A DNA stretch of 64,000 nt from an uncultured Pantoea sp. (GCA_913775175.1 CAJYKU010000013.1:1-64000), one strand, 5' to 3'; counted from the first letter of the stretch, positions 1 through 10,870 are shown. Translations and numbers: made by a program. The notes: generated by a model not told the origin, from the letters alone.

Positions 1-123
1 ACGTTGCGGTAACTGCTGGAAAATGCTGGACACGTTTACCACTGCAATTTTGTCAGCAGCCTGAACGCCAGCGGAAACCGCTAAAGCAAGACCCAGACCT
101 GCGGCACACAACAACTTTTTCAC
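1..123 (-). CDS. skp: Skp periplasmic chaperone, 5' end only (41 codons)
   Basis: This is the beginning of the trimeric periplasmic chaperone that holds unfolded outer-membrane proteins after Sec export and delivers them to the BAM complex. Only the first 41 codons are in the window. They read [16 protein letters not shown], a typical signal peptide with likely cleavage after Ala22 (VQA|ADK), followed by [16 protein letters not shown], which matches the Skp/OmpH N-terminus. The start codon is GTG, as I recall for E. coli skp. It lies downstream of bamA on the same strand, the conserved bamA-skp arrangement. The coiled-coil arms lie outside the window. Confidence 0.93.
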   Translation of the reverse strand, partial: MKKLLCAAGLGLALAVSAGVQAADKIAVVNVSSIFQQLPQR

Positions 124-147
124 TATAAACTCCTTACCATCAACGTT

Positions 148-199
148 TGTGTCTAAGACACAGTGTTTGCTTCGTTTAGTGTTCCGCAGAACACTAAAA
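148..199 (-). repeat. Two hairpins in the bamA-skp spacer
   Basis: The 114-bp spacer between bamA and skp holds two inverted repeats. At 148-162 TGTGTC and GACACA flank a 3-nt loop. At 175-198 TTTAGTGTTC and GAACACTAAA form a 10-bp stem with a 4-nt loop. Neither has a T run on the minus strand, so they look more like mRNA-stabilising or processing structures than intrinsic terminators. Function is inferred only. Confidence 0.5.
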
Positions 200-237
200 C
201 GATGCCGTACTTCGCTTATGCTTCCATGCTCAGAGCA

Positions 238-2649
238 TTACCAGGTTTTACCGATGTTAAACTGGAACTGCTCAGACTTATCTCCCTCAACTTTCTTCAC
301 CGGCTGGGCATAAGAGAATACCAATGGGCCCAGTGGCGACATCCACTGCAGTGCCAGGCCTGCAGAGACGCGAATATTGTTTGGATCGCTGTAATCCGGA
401 ATACCCGCAGCGCGCGTTTCTGCGGTGTTCTGCCAGTTGGTATCCCATACGGTACCGGCATCAACAAACAGCGAGGTACGTACTGAGTTAGAGTACTTCT
501 CACTCAGGAACGGCGTTGGCGTAATCAGCTCAAGGCTGGCAACAGCCATGGCGTTACCACCGACAGCATCGCTTGACTTACAGATACCGTTCGGATCGGT
601 CAGATTACAACCAGACGAGTAGTTGTTGTAGTAAGCCGCTTTGGGACCAATGGTGTTGGAACGGAAACCGCGCACTGTGCTGGAACCACCAGCATAGAAG
701 TTCTCATAGAACGGCATCTCTTTATCGCCAATTCCATCACCATACCCTACGCGACCACGACCCAATACCACCCAGGTGCCATCACGGTTCAGCGGTACAT
801 ATTGCTGCGTATCCAGCGTCGCCTTATAGAAAGCGTTGTCGGATCCCGGGATAGTGACCTTGCCGTTCAGGTTGGTACGGTTACCACGGGTCGGGAAGAA
901 GCCGCGATCCAGCGTATTGTAGGTCCAGCCGTAGTTAAAGGTGAAATCATCGGCAGAGAAATCGCCTTTGCTATCCAGCCCCTGCGGATGTCCTACTGAA
1001 TCAAGATAGCGCCACATGGCAACCTGCGGACGCATGTTCGACAGATCGTTGTGCACATAGCCCAGACCAACGCGCAGCGTATTGTTCTCATTAACCGGGA
1101 AGCCCAGCGTGCCGTCCACACCATAACTTTTGTTGGTGTAGTCAGAGAGATCAGCATCATCGGCTTTAAAGTCGTTATAGAAAACGCGGCCGCCCAGACT
1201 CACACCATCAACGGTAAAGTAGGGATCGGTCAGTGAGAACTCAGCGTAGGTCTGATAGTCATTTTTGGTGCCGCTAATGCCCACGGTATTACCGGTGCCA
1301 AGCCAGTTATCCTGGGTGACGCCCACCTGGAAGCTCACACCGCTCTCAGTGCCGTAGCCCACACCAAAGTTGAAGGTACCGGTGTTACGCTCCTTGACCT
1401 TGTAGACCACGTCTACCTGATCGGGTGAGCCAGGTACGCGCTGAGTATCAACATCCACCGTTTCAAAGTAGCCGGTACGGTTAAGGCGCTCTTTGCCCTG
1501 ATCAACCAGATCGCTGCCAAGCCATGCGCCTTCCATCTGACGCATCTCGCGACGCAGTACGGCATCTTTCGAGGTATCATTACCCTCAAAGCGAACTTTG
1601 CGCACATAGTAGCGATTACCGGCATCGACATTGATATGCAGCTTAACGGTCTTATCAGCATCGTTGATCTCAGGCTGCGTCACAACGCGTGGATAAGCGT
1701 AGCCATAGCGGCCCAGCAGCTTTTTGATCTCATCTTCCATCTGCGTCACTTTGGTGCCGTTATAGAGCTCACCGTTCGGGATGCGGGTCAGATGTTCAAT
1801 TTCTGCTGAGTGGCCTGCCATGCTGCCGTTAACAATCACGCCGGCGATTTTATATTGATCGCCTTCGTTGATATTAACGGTAATGTAGATACCTTTTTTA
1901 TCAGGCGTCAGGCTGACCTGAGTCGAGTCAATGTTAAAGCGCGCATAGCCGCGATCCAGATAGAAGCTGCGCAGCGTCTCAAGGTCGCCGGCCAGTTTCT
2001 GTTTCTGATATTTACGGTCACCTACCACGTTCCACCACGGCACTTCATCACGCAGCTGGAAGCGGGAGATTAACTCATCTGAGCGGAAGGCTTTATTGCC
2101 CACGATATTGATCTGCTGAATCTTTGCAGAGACGCCTTCCTGGAAGACAAATTTCAGATCCACACGGTTACGCGGCAGAGGTGTCGCGATAGCCTTCACG
2201 CTGGCTGTATATTTGCCCACGCTGTAGTAGAAATCTTCCAGACCCTTTTCAATTGAGGAGAGCGCGGTGCGATCCAGTGCCTCACCAACACGCACACCAG
2301 ACGCTTCGAGATTCTGCTTAAGCTGATCCTCTTTCACCGCCTTGTTGCCGGAGAAAGTGATGCTGGCAATGGTTGGACGCTCTTTCACCTGAACAATCAG
2401 GGTTGTTCCGTCACGCAGTACCTGCACATCTTCAAAATTACCAGTGGCAAACAGTGAGCGAATGGTGTTTCTGATGTCATCATCATTCACCGTATCACCG
2501 ACGCGCACCGGCATGCTGAGCAGGGCCGCACCAACGGCAACTCGCTGGAGACCTTCGAAATGAATGTCCTTCACCACGAAACCGTCTGCACCGTAAACGG
2601 TGGCGCTGCTAAACAGCAGCGACGCTATGAGCAACTTTTTCATCGCCAT
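238..2649 (-). CDS. bamA: BamA, outer-membrane protein assembly factor (803 aa)
   Basis: BamA is the central Omp85 subunit of the BAM complex, inserting beta-barrel proteins into the outer membrane. The reading frame extends eight codons further upstream, but the start [15 protein letters not shown] at 2649 matches the known N-terminus and begins a clean signal peptide (cleavage near Gly20). Five POTRA domains occupy about residues 21-420. The 16-strand barrel follows, with the VRGF motif in the STVRGF segment near residue 660 and the C-terminal signature ending in GKTW. The extracellular loop cysteine pair ([12 protein letters not shown]) is kept although the loop is shorter than in E. coli (803 versus 810 aa). 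It lies between rseP and skp, 51 bp after rseP. Confidence 0.98.
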   Translation of the reverse strand: MAMKKLLIASLLFSSATVYGADGFVVKDIHFEGLQRVAVGAALLSMPVRVGDTVNDDDIRNTIRSLFATGNFEDVQVLRDGTTLIVQVKERPTIASITFSGNKAVKEDQLKQNLEASGVRVGEALDRTALSSIEKGLEDFYYSVGKYTASVKAIATPLPRNRVDLKFVFQEGVSAKIQQINIVGNKAFRSDELISRFQLRDEVPWWNVVGDRKYQKQKLAGDLETLRSFYLDRGYARFNIDSTQVSLTPDKKGIYITVNINEGDQYKIAGVIVNGSMAGHSAEIEHLTRIPNGELYNGTKVTQMEDEIKKLLGRYGYAYPRVVTQPEINDADKTVKLHINVDAGNRYYVRKVRFEGNDTSKDAVLRREMRQMEGAWLGSDLVDQGKERLNRTGYFETVDVDTQRVPGSPDQVDVVYKVKERNTGTFNFGVGYGTESGVSFQVGVTQDNWLGTGNTVGISGTKNDYQTYAEFSLTDPYFTVDGVSLGGRVFYNDFKADDADLSDYTNKSYGVDGTLGFPVNENNTLRVGLGYVHNDLSNMRPQVAMWRYLDSVGHPQGLDSKGDFSADDFTFNYGWTYNTLDRGFFPTRGNRTNLNGKVTIPGSDNAFYKATLDTQQYVPLNRDGTWVVLGRGRVGYGDGIGDKEMPFYENFYAGGSSTVRGFRSNTIGPKAAYYNNYSSGCNLTDPNGICKSSDAVGGNAMAVASLELITPTPFLSEKYSNSVRTSLFVDAGTVWDTNWQNTAETRAAGIPDYSDPNNIRVSAGLALQWMSPLGPLVFSYAQPVKKVEGDKSEQFQFNIGKTW

Positions 2650-2700
2650 CGTTGTTATGCGTTTTCCTAACACGTCCCGCGCCTGTCTGCGTTACAGACG

Positions 2701-4050
2701 TTACAGACGAGAGAAATCATTGAAAAGTGCAAGCCCCATTAACAGCACCAGCAAAATTGAGCCGATGCGATAACTGAAGTCCTGAACTCGCTCGGACACA
2801 GGTCCTCTTTTGATCTTTTCGATCGCCAGAAAGAGCAAATGCCCACCATCTAAAACCGGTAACGGGAACAGGTTGATGATACCCAGATTGACGCTGATCA
2901 GCGCCAGAAACATCAGGTAGTAAATTACCCCGTACTCCGCTGATAAACCGGCACCCTGCGCAATCGAAATCGGGCCGCTCAGGTTATTCAGTTTTACATC
3001 ACCTGTAATCAGCTTACCCAGCATCGACACCGTCAGCTTCATCAGTTGCCAGGTTTTCACACCTGCTTCACCGATCGCTGCTATCGGGCCATACTGCTTC
3101 ACCGTTTTATACTCTTCGGGCAGTGGCTCGACGCGCGGGATGACACCTGCAAACCCCTGCTCTGCACTGCCAGGCTTTGCTTCCGGCGTGAGCGTTAATG
3201 CTATCTGCTCGCCATTCCGCTCAACCTCAAGCGCCAGCGGCTTGCCTGGATTGTCCCGCACTTGTGCAGCAAAATCCTGCCACTGCAGCAGAGGCTGACC
3301 ATCGACTTTAACGATCCTGTCGCCAGCTTGCAAACCGGCAATGCTTGCAGGTGAACTGGCCTGAATTTCTGCCAGCGTGGTTTCAATTTTTGGACCACGC
3401 GGACGAATTCCCAGTGCCACCACCGGATCCTGCTTGTCAGGTTCAAACTGCCAGTTACGCAGGTCTACACGCTTCTGCTCTGTTGCCTGTTCACCAAACT
3501 GCGACAGGGTTAGCGTAGTACTCTGATCGCCAATTTTACCAATCAGAGCCATACGCACAGCATCCCAGTCAGGCGTTTCGATACCGTCAACTGCGTTAAG
3601 TTCCATGCCCGGGCGAATTTGCGCCTCAGCCGCAACTGAACCGTTTATAATATCACCAACTACCGGGCGCACGCCGGGTACGCCATGCATAAATACCAGC
3701 CAGTAGGCAAATAGCGCAAAGATAAAATTGGCAATCGGACCCGCAGCAATGACCGCTGCACGCTGTGACACGCGTTTGTTGTTAAAGGCTTCATGCCGCC
3801 GCTCAGCAGGAACGCTTTCTACGCGCTCATCCAGCATTTTGACATAGCCACCCAGCGGGATTAGCGCAATCACATACTCTGTACCATGCCGATCGGTGCG
3901 TCGCCAGAGCGCTTTGCCAAAACCAATAGAGAAACGTTCAACATAGATACCGCAGCGCCGCGCTACCCAGAAATGACCAAATTCGTGCACGGTAATCAGC
4001 ACACCCAGCGCCACGATAAACGCAGCAAAACTCCAGAGTATGTTCAACAT
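2701..4050 (-). CDS. rseP: RseP, site-2 intramembrane zinc protease (449 aa)
   Basis: RseP makes the second cut in the anti-sigma factor RseA after DegS, releasing sigma-E when outer-membrane proteins misfold. It also clears remnant signal peptides. The zinc motif HEFGH is at residues 22-26 in the first membrane segment. The second catalytic motif, LDG, is at about 400-402 in [12 protein letters not shown]. Two periplasmic PDZ domains lie between them, one around 225-290 with the phrase [15 protein letters not shown]. Length is one residue short of E. coli. It is 12 bp after cdsA and shares its transcription direction; the pairing with bamA and skp is conserved across the order. Confidence 0.97.
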   Translation of the reverse strand: MLNILWSFAAFIVALGVLITVHEFGHFWVARRCGIYVERFSIGFGKALWRRTDRHGTEYVIALIPLGGYVKMLDERVESVPAERRHEAFNNKRVSQRAAVIAAGPIANFIFALFAYWLVFMHGVPGVRPVVGDIINGSVAAEAQIRPGMELNAVDGIETPDWDAVRMALIGKIGDQSTTLTLSQFGEQATEQKRVDLRNWQFEPDKQDPVVALGIRPRGPKIETTLAEIQASSPASIAGLQAGDRIVKVDGQPLLQWQDFAAQVRDNPGKPLALEVERNGEQIALTLTPEAKPGSAEQGFAGVIPRVEPLPEEYKTVKQYGPIAAIGEAGVKTWQLMKLTVSMLGKLITGDVKLNNLSGPISIAQGAGLSAEYGVIYYLMFLALISVNLGIINLFPLPVLDGGHLLFLAIEKIKRGPVSERVQDFSYRIGSILLVLLMGLALFNDFSRL

Positions 4051-4062
4051 GCTTGCCTCTCC

Positions 4063-4920
4063 TCAGAGGGTATGAAACACCAGCAGCAGCAGGCAGGCAA
4101 ACACTGGCACTGCGGCTGTCAGGCTATCAATACGATCAAGGATGCCGCCATGCCCTGGAATCAGGTTGCCGCTATCTTTGATACCCGCCTCACGTTTAAA
4201 CATGCTTTCAGTGAGATCGCCCAGCACTGACGCCAGCGTAGCGACAATGGCACAGACAATAAGCGTACCTGGTGCAACGGTCAGCGGAGCCAGCTGTGCA
4301 AAGAGCCAGGCAATCACTGCCGAGGAGAGCAGGCCGCCAAAGAAGCCTTCCCAGGTTTTGCCGGGTGAAACTTTGGGTGCCAGCTTATGCTTGCCCAGGA
4401 GCCGGCCAAACATATAGGCGCCTGAGTCTGCGCCCCATACCAGCAGCATGACAAACAGCAGCCACCACGCACCCGCGAAGTGATCGCTGTCGTAGTGATA
4501 CTGGCGCAGGGCAATCATGCCCCAGAAGAACGGAACGATGGTAAGCACACCAAATAGCAGGCGTAGCGGACGGGAGCCGCGCCAGAGGGCGGCAGATGCG
4601 GGATAAAACAGCACCAGAAAGAGCGCAACAATCCACCAGCCCAGCGCAGCCCAGAGCGAGCCCTCAAGCTGAAACTGATGCACATCGCGTTGATAGGGCG
4701 CTAAAGCGAAAAGCATCGCTCCCAGCAGCAGACCGCAGATCAGCGCCAGCCAGATGCGTTGCTGACGCGAGCCCATTCCGGATAACTGGCCCCACTCCCA
4801 GGCAGCCAGCATACAGATAGCAATAGTGATAAGCGCAAAACCAGAAAGCGGTAACCAAAACAGCGCTGCGATCACCAGCGGAATCAGAATAAACGCTGTG
4901 ATCAGACGAGACTTCAGCAA
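4063..4920 (-). CDS. cdsA: CDP-diglyceride synthase CdsA (285 aa)
   Basis: This inner-membrane enzyme converts phosphatidic acid and CTP to CDP-diacylglycerol, the branch point for all phospholipids. The protein is strongly hydrophobic, with about seven to eight membrane segments starting at residue 6. The family signature lies at about 239-265 (SMFKREAGIKDSGN, then GHGGILDRIDS), with the paired Asp residues that bind metal. The start MLKSRLITAF matches the family. It is 18 bp downstream of uppS and 12 bp upstream of rseP, so the three genes are almost certainly co-transcribed. Confidence 0.97.
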   Translation of the reverse strand: MLKSRLITAFILIPLVIAALFWLPLSGFALITIAICMLAAWEWGQLSGMGSRQQRIWLALICGLLLGAMLFALAPYQRDVHQFQLEGSLWAALGWWIVALFLVLFYPASAALWRGSRPLRLLFGVLTIVPFFWGMIALRQYHYDSDHFAGAWWLLFVMLLVWGADSGAYMFGRLLGKHKLAPKVSPGKTWEGFFGGLLSSAVIAWLFAQLAPLTVAPGTLIVCAIVATLASVLGDLTESMFKREAGIKDSGNLIPGHGGILDRIDSLTAAVPVFACLLLLVFHTL

Positions 4921-4938
4921 AGGTTACCCCCAGGTAGC

Positions 4939-5691
4939 TCAGGCGCCGCCTGGTGCAGCGCCGCCGTAGCGTCGCTCCCGCAGAGAGAATGCATTCAGTG
5001 CACCTTCAAAAACATGTTCATCAAAATCAGGCCAAAGAACATCAGTAAACCAGAACTCAGCATAGGCTATTTGCCACAGCAGGAAGTTGCTGATTCGATG
5101 CTCTCCCCCGGTCCTTATCACTAAATCCACCGGTGCCAGCTCCTGCATACAGAGATGAGGGGCAAGGCTTTCTTCGGTTATCTGGTCAGGACGCAACAAC
5201 CCTTCCTGAACCTGTTCGGCCAGTTTCCTGGCACCCTGGATAATATCCCAACGACCGCCATAGTTGGCAGCAATGTTGAGGGTCAGTCCATTATTTTGTT
5301 GAGTCAGTTCCTCGGCGCGGCGAATGCGTTCCTGAATACGACCAGAAAAACGACTGATATCACCAATAATGCGCAGACGCACATTATGCTTATGCAGGCT
5401 CTTTACTTCACTATCGAGAGCCCAGATAAATAATTCCATCAGGGCCGTCACTTCCTGCGGCGGTCGGCTCCAGTTTTCACTACTGAATGCATAGAGCGTT
5501 AACGCTTCCAGCTTGTTGCTGACCGCGAAGCTGACAGCACGGCGTACCGATTTCACCCCGGCTTTGTGGCCTGAAATACGCAGTTTACCCTGATTTTTTG
5601 CCCAGCGACCATTGCCATCCATTATGATGGCTACGTGACGCGGCTTACACCAGGTTCCGTCATCGATTGTATTGTGATTGTTAGACGACAT
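4939..5691 (-). CDS. uppS: Undecaprenyl diphosphate synthase UppS/IspU (250 aa)
   Basis: This cytosolic cis-prenyltransferase adds eight isopentenyl units to farnesyl diphosphate, making the C55 carrier for peptidoglycan and O-antigen. The signature MDGNGRW holds catalytic Asp25. SSENWSRP and RTGGEHRISNFLLWQ carry the conserved substrate-binding residues, followed by FTDVLWPDF. Length is close to the E. coli protein. The C-terminus ends SLRERRYGGAAPGGA, slightly Gly/Ala-rich. It follows dxr after 161 bp containing a REP-like hairpin pair and precedes cdsA. Its position next to dxr groups two isoprenoid steps. Confidence 0.97.
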   Translation of the reverse strand: MSSNNHNTIDDGTWCKPRHVAIIMDGNGRWAKNQGKLRISGHKAGVKSVRRAVSFAVSNKLEALTLYAFSSENWSRPPQEVTALMELFIWALDSEVKSLHKHNVRLRIIGDISRFSGRIQERIRRAEELTQQNNGLTLNIAANYGGRWDIIQGARKLAEQVQEGLLRPDQITEESLAPHLCMQELAPVDLVIRTGGEHRISNFLLWQIAYAEFWFTDVLWPDFDEHVFEGALNAFSLRERRYGGAAPGGA

Positions 5692-5756
5692 AACGCGTAA
5701 TAATTCCTTTCATCAGAAATGCTGTGGTTTCTGAATACATTGCGCCTGCGGCAAAT

Positions 5757-5797
5757 GCCGGCCTTAAGCCGGATGACACCGAAGCGGTGTCGTGCCG
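5757..5797. repeat. REP-like double hairpin between dxr and uppS
   Basis: Two short adjacent hairpins are visible: CCGGC/GCCGG around a 5-nt loop (5758-5772) and GACACCG/CGGTGTC around a 3-nt loop (5775-5791). The sequence GCCGGATGACACCG followed by CGGTGTCGTGCCG resembles the bulged stem of enterobacterial REP (palindromic unit) elements. No second copy was recognised in this window. Assignment is by resemblance. Confidence 0.45.
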
Positions 5798-5852
5798 TAA
5801 AACGCGAGCGAGCGACTATACCATTTTCATTCAGAGCGAACAAATAGCGAGG

Positions 5853-7058
5853 CTATGAGCCAGCAAAACAGAAGCGCGGTAAGAGCGCCTGCGCGCGCTC
5901 ACGCGCCAGCCGATCAATTTCCAGCACATCTTCAATAGTGCCTGGCTCGGAACAGCTGAGCGCAGCCAGTATCTCGCTGTTAAGCGCGGCAATATCGGTA
6001 AAGCGAATCTGATGCTGCAAAAAGGCTGCCACCGCAATTTCATTCGCTGCGTTCAGCGTCGTTGTGGCCGCCTGCCCTGCGTTACACGCATCGATTGCCA
6101 GCTTCAGGCAGGGATAGCGCACGTAATCAGGTTCAGCAAACGTCAGCGCTTTCATTCGGGTGAAATCGAGCGGAGTAACGCCAGCGGCGATCCGTGCAGG
6201 CCATGCCATGGTATGAGCAATTGGTGTACGCATGTCAGGCGATCCCAGCTGCGCCAGCACGCTGCCGTCACAGTAACGCACCATAGAGTGGATAACCGAC
6301 TGCGGATGCAGAATGACCTCTATTTGCGCATCTGTGGCGTTGAACAACCAACGGGCTTCAATGTATTCAAGACCTTTATTCATCATAGTGGCCGAATCAA
6401 CAGAGATTTTTCGCCCCATTGACCAGTTCGGATGCGCACAGGCCTGGTCTGGCGACATCATAGCCAGGTCTGCCAGTGGCGTGTCACGAAAAGGACCACC
6501 CGATCCCGTAAGAAGAATCGAATCTATTCCATTCTCCCGCAGAGAAGCGTACCCCAACTGATGCTGTATGGAAGCGGGCAAACTCTGAAAAATGGCATTA
6601 TGCTCGCTATCTACCGGCAGAAGCTGCGCCTGGTGCTGGCGCACTGCCTCCATAAACAAACGGCCGCATGTGACAAGCGACTCTTTGTTTGCCAGCAGCA
6701 CGGTTTTACCGGCGCGAATCGCAGCCAGAGTTGGCTGCAGACCCGATGCACCGACAATCGCCGCCATAACCTGATCAACCTCATCCAGAGCGGCCAGCTC
6801 ACAGGCTGCCTGAACGCCGGAGAGCACTTCGGTGTTGATATTGAGTGCTCTCAGTCGCTCACGCAGGGCACTGGCTGCTGTCTCATCAGACATCGCTGCA
6901 TAACGAGGCTGAAACTGCTGGCACTGCTCAGCCATCAGCGCAACGTTCTGGCCTGCGACCAATGCAACCACCTGATAGAGTTCGGGATTAGCGGCAACCA
7001 CAGCCAGTGTGCTGGTGCCAATTGAGCCGGTGGATCCCAGCAGAGTTAATCGCTTCAT
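5853..7058 (-). CDS. dxr: 1-deoxy-D-xylulose 5-phosphate reductoisomerase Dxr (401 aa)
   Basis: Dxr (IspC) catalyses the second step of the MEP isoprenoid pathway, rearranging and reducing DXP to MEP with NADPH and a divalent metal. The NADPH-binding GSTGSIG is at residues 8-14. The metal-binding DSEHNAIFQ follows near residue 150, and the substrate-binding [14 protein letters not shown] near 225-240. Length is three residues over E. coli. The start [14 protein letters not shown] agrees with the family. It lies between frr and uppS; two hairpins that could end frr transcription stand upstream, so it may have its own promoter. Confidence 0.97.
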   Translation of the reverse strand: MKRLTLLGSTGSIGTSTLAVVAANPELYQVVALVAGQNVALMAEQCQQFQPRYAAMSDETAASALRERLRALNINTEVLSGVQAACELAALDEVDQVMAAIVGASGLQPTLAAIRAGKTVLLANKESLVTCGRLFMEAVRQHQAQLLPVDSEHNAIFQSLPASIQHQLGYASLRENGIDSILLTGSGGPFRDTPLADLAMMSPDQACAHPNWSMGRKISVDSATMMNKGLEYIEARWLFNATDAQIEVILHPQSVIHSMVRYCDGSVLAQLGSPDMRTPIAHTMAWPARIAAGVTPLDFTRMKALTFAEPDYVRYPCLKLAIDACNAGQAATTTLNAANEIAVAAFLQHQIRFTDIAALNSEILAALSCSEPGTIEDVLEIDRLARERAQALLPRFCFAGS

Positions 7059-7112
7059 AATGCTATCCCTGTGAAGTCATATAAATATCTGTAACAGTGC
7101 CAGGCACAATGT

Positions 7113-7163
7113 AAAACGCCGCCAGAGTGCATTCGGGGTGAACACGGCTCTGAACGGCGTTTT
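7113..7163 (-). terminator. Long stem-loop downstream of frr
   Basis: AAAACGCCG and CGGCGTTTT pair over 9 bp, and the inner CAGAG/CTCTG extends the stem after a small mismatch. On the minus strand the stem ends in TTTTA. It lies just beyond a second hairpin at 7173-7199, so transcripts leaving frr meet two possible stops before dxr. Confidence 0.6.
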
Positions 7164-7172
7164 ATTTCTGGC

Positions 7173-7199
7173 AAAAAACAGCACTCAGGCTGCTTTTTT
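7173..7199 (-). terminator. Intrinsic terminator after frr
   Basis: On the minus strand a short stem CAGC/GCTG with a 6-nt loop is preceded by an A run and followed by six T. It starts 25 bp past the frr stop codon. The stem is short, so termination may be partial. Confidence 0.55.
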
Positions 7200-7223
7200 C
7201 CAATAAAGTTCGGGCTGAAGGAC

Positions 7224-7781
7224 TCAGAAGTCCATCAGCTCCTTCTCTTTCTCAGCCAGCGCAGCATCAACATGCTTGATGCGAACGTCGGTCATTTTCT
7301 GGATCTCATCCTGTGAACGACGCTCATCATCTTCGCTGATCTCTTTATCTTTGAGCAGCGCTTTAATTTTGTCGTTGGCATCACGGCGGACGTTACGAAC
7401 AGAGACACGTCCCTGCTCTGCTTCACCGCGCACGATTTTGATCAGATCTTTACGGCGCTCTTCCGTCAGTGCAGGCAGCGGAACACGAATGTCGCTGCCA
7501 GCTGAACTTGGATTCAGACCAAGATCGGACGCCATGATTGCTTTCTCAACGGCTGGGCCCAGAGAGCGATCAAACACGTTGATCTTCAGCGTGCGGGAGT
7601 CTTCTACCGTTACGCTTGCCAGCTGACGCAGCGGCGTTGGCGTACCGTAATACTCCACTACGATGCCGTCGAGCAGCGAAGGAGAAGCGCGACCGGTACG
7701 CACTTTGCTGATGGTGTTTTTGAATGCTTCCACGCACTTATCCATGCGTGTTTCGGCATCTTTTTTAATATCGTTAATCAC
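7224..7781 (-). CDS. frr: Ribosome recycling factor Frr (185 aa, GTG start)
   Basis: RRF works with EF-G to split post-termination ribosomes. The frame is open for 51 codons further upstream, but homology begins at [20 protein letters not shown]. That places the start at GTG 7779-7781, with AAGGG about 10 bases upstream and exactly 185 aa as in E. coli. The two halves of the three-helix bundle and the inserted domain II (about residues 30-105, [20 protein letters not shown]) are intact. E. coli uses ATG here, so GTG is a local difference. It is 194 bp after pyrH, with an inverted repeat between them. Confidence 0.96.
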   Translation of the reverse strand: MINDIKKDAETRMDKCVEAFKNTISKVRTGRASPSLLDGIVVEYYGTPTPLRQLASVTVEDSRTLKINVFDRSLGPAVEKAIMASDLGLNPSSAGSDIRVPLPALTEERRKDLIKIVRGEAEQGRVSVRNVRRDANDKIKALLKDKEISEDDERRSQDEIQKMTDVRIKHVDAALAEKEKELMDF

Positions 7782-7868
7782 GTTAAAACCCTTGGATTCG
7801 GTTTGACCTGGCCATTTCCGCACGCGTCGGAAGTGGTATCGATAAACATCGATCATCCTGATACCTGC

Positions 7869-7901
7869 CATGTTGCAGGCACATTGGCAGCCTGCAGCAT
7901 G
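7869..7901 (-). repeat. Inverted repeat between pyrH and frr
   Basis: CATGTTGCAGGC and GCCTGCAGCATG pair over 12 bp with one mismatch around a 9-nt loop. No T run follows on the minus strand, so this is not a standard terminator. It may protect or process the pyrH-frr transcript; this is inference. Confidence 0.45.
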
Positions 7902-7975
7902 AATTATTTCAGGTAGTAGCGCGGCGTCAGGCACTGCGCTAACAGAATATACCTTATTTTATCTTGCGTCGGGGA

Positions 7976-8701
7976 TTAATGCGTAATCAGTGTGCCTTCT
8001 TTTTCACCCATTACCACACGACGCAGTGCGCCAGGCTTGTTCATGTTGAAGACGCGAATCGGCAGCTGATGGTCACGTGCCAGCGTAAAGGCCGCGAGAT
8101 CCATCACTTTAAGCTCTTTTTCCAGCACTTCCGCATAGCTGAGCTGATCGTACAGCGTTGCATCCGGGTTTTTCACCGGATCTGCTGAGTAGACGCCATC
8201 AACTTTTGTCGCTTTCAGCACGACGTCTGCTTCAATCTCAATACCGCGCAGACAGGCAGCAGAGTCGGTAGTAAAGAATGGATTACCCGTACCAGCAGAG
8301 AAGATCACGACGCGATTATTACGCAGCAGGCTGATCGCTTCGGCCCAGCTGTAGTTGTCACAGACGCCATTTAAGGGGATAGCCGACATCAGGCGGGCGT
8401 TTACATAGGCACGGTGCAGCGCATCGCGCATCGCCAGACCATTCATTACGGTTGCCAGCATACCCATATGGTCACCAACAACACGGTTCATGCCAGCCTG
8501 TGCCAGGCCAGCGCCACGGAACAGGTTGCCACCACCAATCACCACACCGACCTGAATACCCAGCTCAACCAGCTCTTTCACCTCTTGCGCCATACGGTCA
8601 AGCACGCTCGCGTCGATACCAAAACCTTCGGCGCCCTGCAGGGCTTCACCGCTCAGTTTCAGTAAGATACGTTGGTATACAGGTTTTGCGTTGGTCGCCA
8701 T
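7976..8701 (-). CDS. pyrH: UMP kinase PyrH (241 aa)
   Basis: PyrH is the bacterial hexameric UMP kinase of the amino-acid-kinase fold, phosphorylating UMP to UDP with ATP, activated by GTP and inhibited by UTP. It carries KLSGEALQG at 14-22, GGGNLFRG near 57, and [21 protein letters not shown] near 145. An in-frame ATG lies two codons upstream, but [10 protein letters not shown] matches the known N-terminus and gives 241 aa, the E. coli length. It sits between tsf and frr in the conserved rpsB-tsf-pyrH-frr order. A strong terminator separates it from tsf, so it probably has its own promoter in the 117 bp upstream. Confidence 0.97.
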   Translation of the reverse strand: MATNAKPVYQRILLKLSGEALQGAEGFGIDASVLDRMAQEVKELVELGIQVGVVIGGGNLFRGAGLAQAGMNRVVGDHMGMLATVMNGLAMRDALHRAYVNARLMSAIPLNGVCDNYSWAEAISLLRNNRVVIFSAGTGNPFFTTDSAACLRGIEIEADVVLKATKVDGVYSADPVKNPDATLYDQLSYAEVLEKELKVMDLAAFTLARDHQLPIRVFNMNKPGALRRVVMGEKEGTLITH

Positions 8702-8818
8702 GGTCAATTCTTCCTGGAAGATAAGATGAATGAGAAGTTATATCTGACTAATCATCCGCAAAGCGTGTGTAAAAAGCTATTGGGATGAGACTGAAAATCG
8801 CTGCGCCAAAACGCAGAC

Positions 8819-8845
8819 AAAAAAGAACCGCCTCGCGGCGGTTCC
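8819..8845 (-). terminator. Strong terminator after tsf
   Basis: On the minus strand GAACCGCC and GGCGGTTC form an 8-bp stem around GCGA, followed by six T. It begins 10 bp after the tsf stop and ends the rpsB-tsf transcript. Confidence 0.9.
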
Positions 8846-8854
8846 GGTCACTCA

Positions 8855-9706
8855 TTAAGACTGCTTGGACATCGCAGCAACTTCAGCTGCAAAGTCTGAT
8901 TCAACTTTCTCAATGCCTTCGCCCACTTCAAAGCGGATGAAGTTAATGACATCTGCGCCTTTCTCTTTCAGCGCCTGACCTACGGTTTTGCTTGGATCGA
9001 TAACGAAAGCCTGACCGGTCAGAGAAACTTCGCCGGTGAATTTCTTCATACGGCCTTCAACCATCTTCTCTGCGATCTCTTTTGGCTTGCCAGACTGCAT
9101 CGCGATATCCAGCTGAACCTGGTACTCTTTCTCAACGACGTCAGCAGACACATCTTCTGGCTTAACGAACTCTGGCTTGCTGGCCGCAACGTGCATTGCG
9201 ATCTGCTTGCTCAGCTCTTCGTCAGCAGCGGTGGTAGAAACCAGTACACCGATACGTGCGCCATGCTGATAGCTGTTCAGCTCTGCACCTTCCAGAACTG
9301 CAACGCGACGAATGTTGATGTTCTCACCGATTTTAGCAACCAGTGCAACACGCTCTTCTTCGAACTGTGCTTTCAGCACTTCAACATCAGTAATTTTGCC
9401 AGCAGTTGCCGCATCCAGAACTTTGTCTGCGAATGCCTGGAAACCGCCATCTTTAGCAACGAAGTCAGTCTGGCAGTTAACTTCCAGAATCACGCCGTAG
9501 CCATCAACGATTTTAGTTTTGATCACGCCGTCAGCAGCAACGTTACCTGCTTTTTTAGCTGCTTTGATTGCGCCAGACTTACGCATGTTTTCGATTGCCA
9601 GCTCAATGTCGCCGTTCGCTTCAGTCAGCGCTTTTTTGCAATCCATCATGCCTGCGCCAGTACGCTCACGCAGTTCTTTTACCAATGCAGCGGTAATATC
9701 AGCCAT
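8855..9706 (-). CDS. tsf: Elongation factor Ts (283 aa)
   Basis: EF-Ts exchanges GDP for GTP on EF-Tu. The N-terminal UBA-like domain ([23 protein letters not shown]) and the TDFV motif at residues 80-83, which displaces the EF-Tu magnesium ion, are intact. The two core subdomains and the C-terminal coiled-coil segment follow. Length equals E. coli. It is the second gene of the rpsB-tsf operon but is separated from rpsB by 311 bp holding an ERIC element and a GC-rich hairpin. The hairpin likely sets a lower expression of tsf relative to rpsB. Confidence 0.98.
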   Translation of the reverse strand: MADITAALVKELRERTGAGMMDCKKALTEANGDIELAIENMRKSGAIKAAKKAGNVAADGVIKTKIVDGYGVILEVNCQTDFVAKDGGFQAFADKVLDAATAGKITDVEVLKAQFEEERVALVAKIGENINIRRVAVLEGAELNSYQHGARIGVLVSTTAADEELSKQIAMHVAASKPEFVKPEDVSADVVEKEYQVQLDIAMQSGKPKEIAEKMVEGRMKKFTGEVSLTGQAFVIDPSKTVGQALKEKGADVINFIRFEVGEGIEKVESDFAAEVAAMSKQS

Positions 9707-9820
9707 TCCAGAATCCTCGATTCGTTTCCGGGTACCGGGGCACGCGCAGAAACTTGTTGCGGAAAATTTACTCTGCCCCGCCAGCCCGTAATCGCGGGGG
9801 CGTGACAGACGGAGATAAAT

Positions 9821-9844
9821 AAAAGGGGCCTGTGCGGCCCCTTA
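9821..9844 (-). terminator. Attenuator-like hairpin between rpsB and tsf
   Basis: On the minus strand AAGGGGCC pairs with GGCCCCTT around a 5-nt loop and runs into TTTATTT. It sits about 115 bases before the tsf start. A partial terminator here would give more rpsB than tsf message. Confidence 0.65.
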
Positions 9845-9849
9845 GCAGA

Positions 9850-9975
9850 TATACCCTTCATACTTCACGTTGCAGGTGGGTTAGCTGCTCTCGTTTACCC
9901 GGCTTACTTACTCACGTAACTTCGCCGGGAGAGACGCGATTGCCGTCTCTCTGCAACGCGAACTACTGCGGGTCG
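9850..9975. repeat. ERIC (IRU) element, about 126 bp
   Basis: The segment runs from TATACCCTTCATACTTCACG to CTGCAACGCGAACTACTGCG and then GGGT. It follows the order of the known 127-bp ERIC consensus: a TATACCC-type end, an inner block TTGCAGGTGGGTTAGCTGC, a central block ACCCGGCTTACTTACTCACG then TAACTTCGCCGGG (compare the classic ERIC primers around CACTTACTTATGTAAGC), and an inverted-repeat end. The whole unit can fold into one long hairpin. Only one copy was recognised in the window. It lies inside the rpsB-tsf transcription unit. Confidence 0.8.
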
Positions 9976-10017
9976 TCTATCTGATCGCTAAAGGTGTCCC
10001 GTCAGGGGCAGCCTTAC

Positions 10018-10870
<853 letters not shown>

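Noticed and set aside
6432..7025. A 197-codon plus-strand frame over dxr
   Set aside because: Shadow of dxr: low-complexity composition, no ribosome site and no recognisable domain.
9191..9805. A 204-codon plus-strand frame over tsf, rich in Cys, Phe and Asn
   Set aside because: Composition is typical of an antisense shadow of a highly expressed gene; tsf explains the region.
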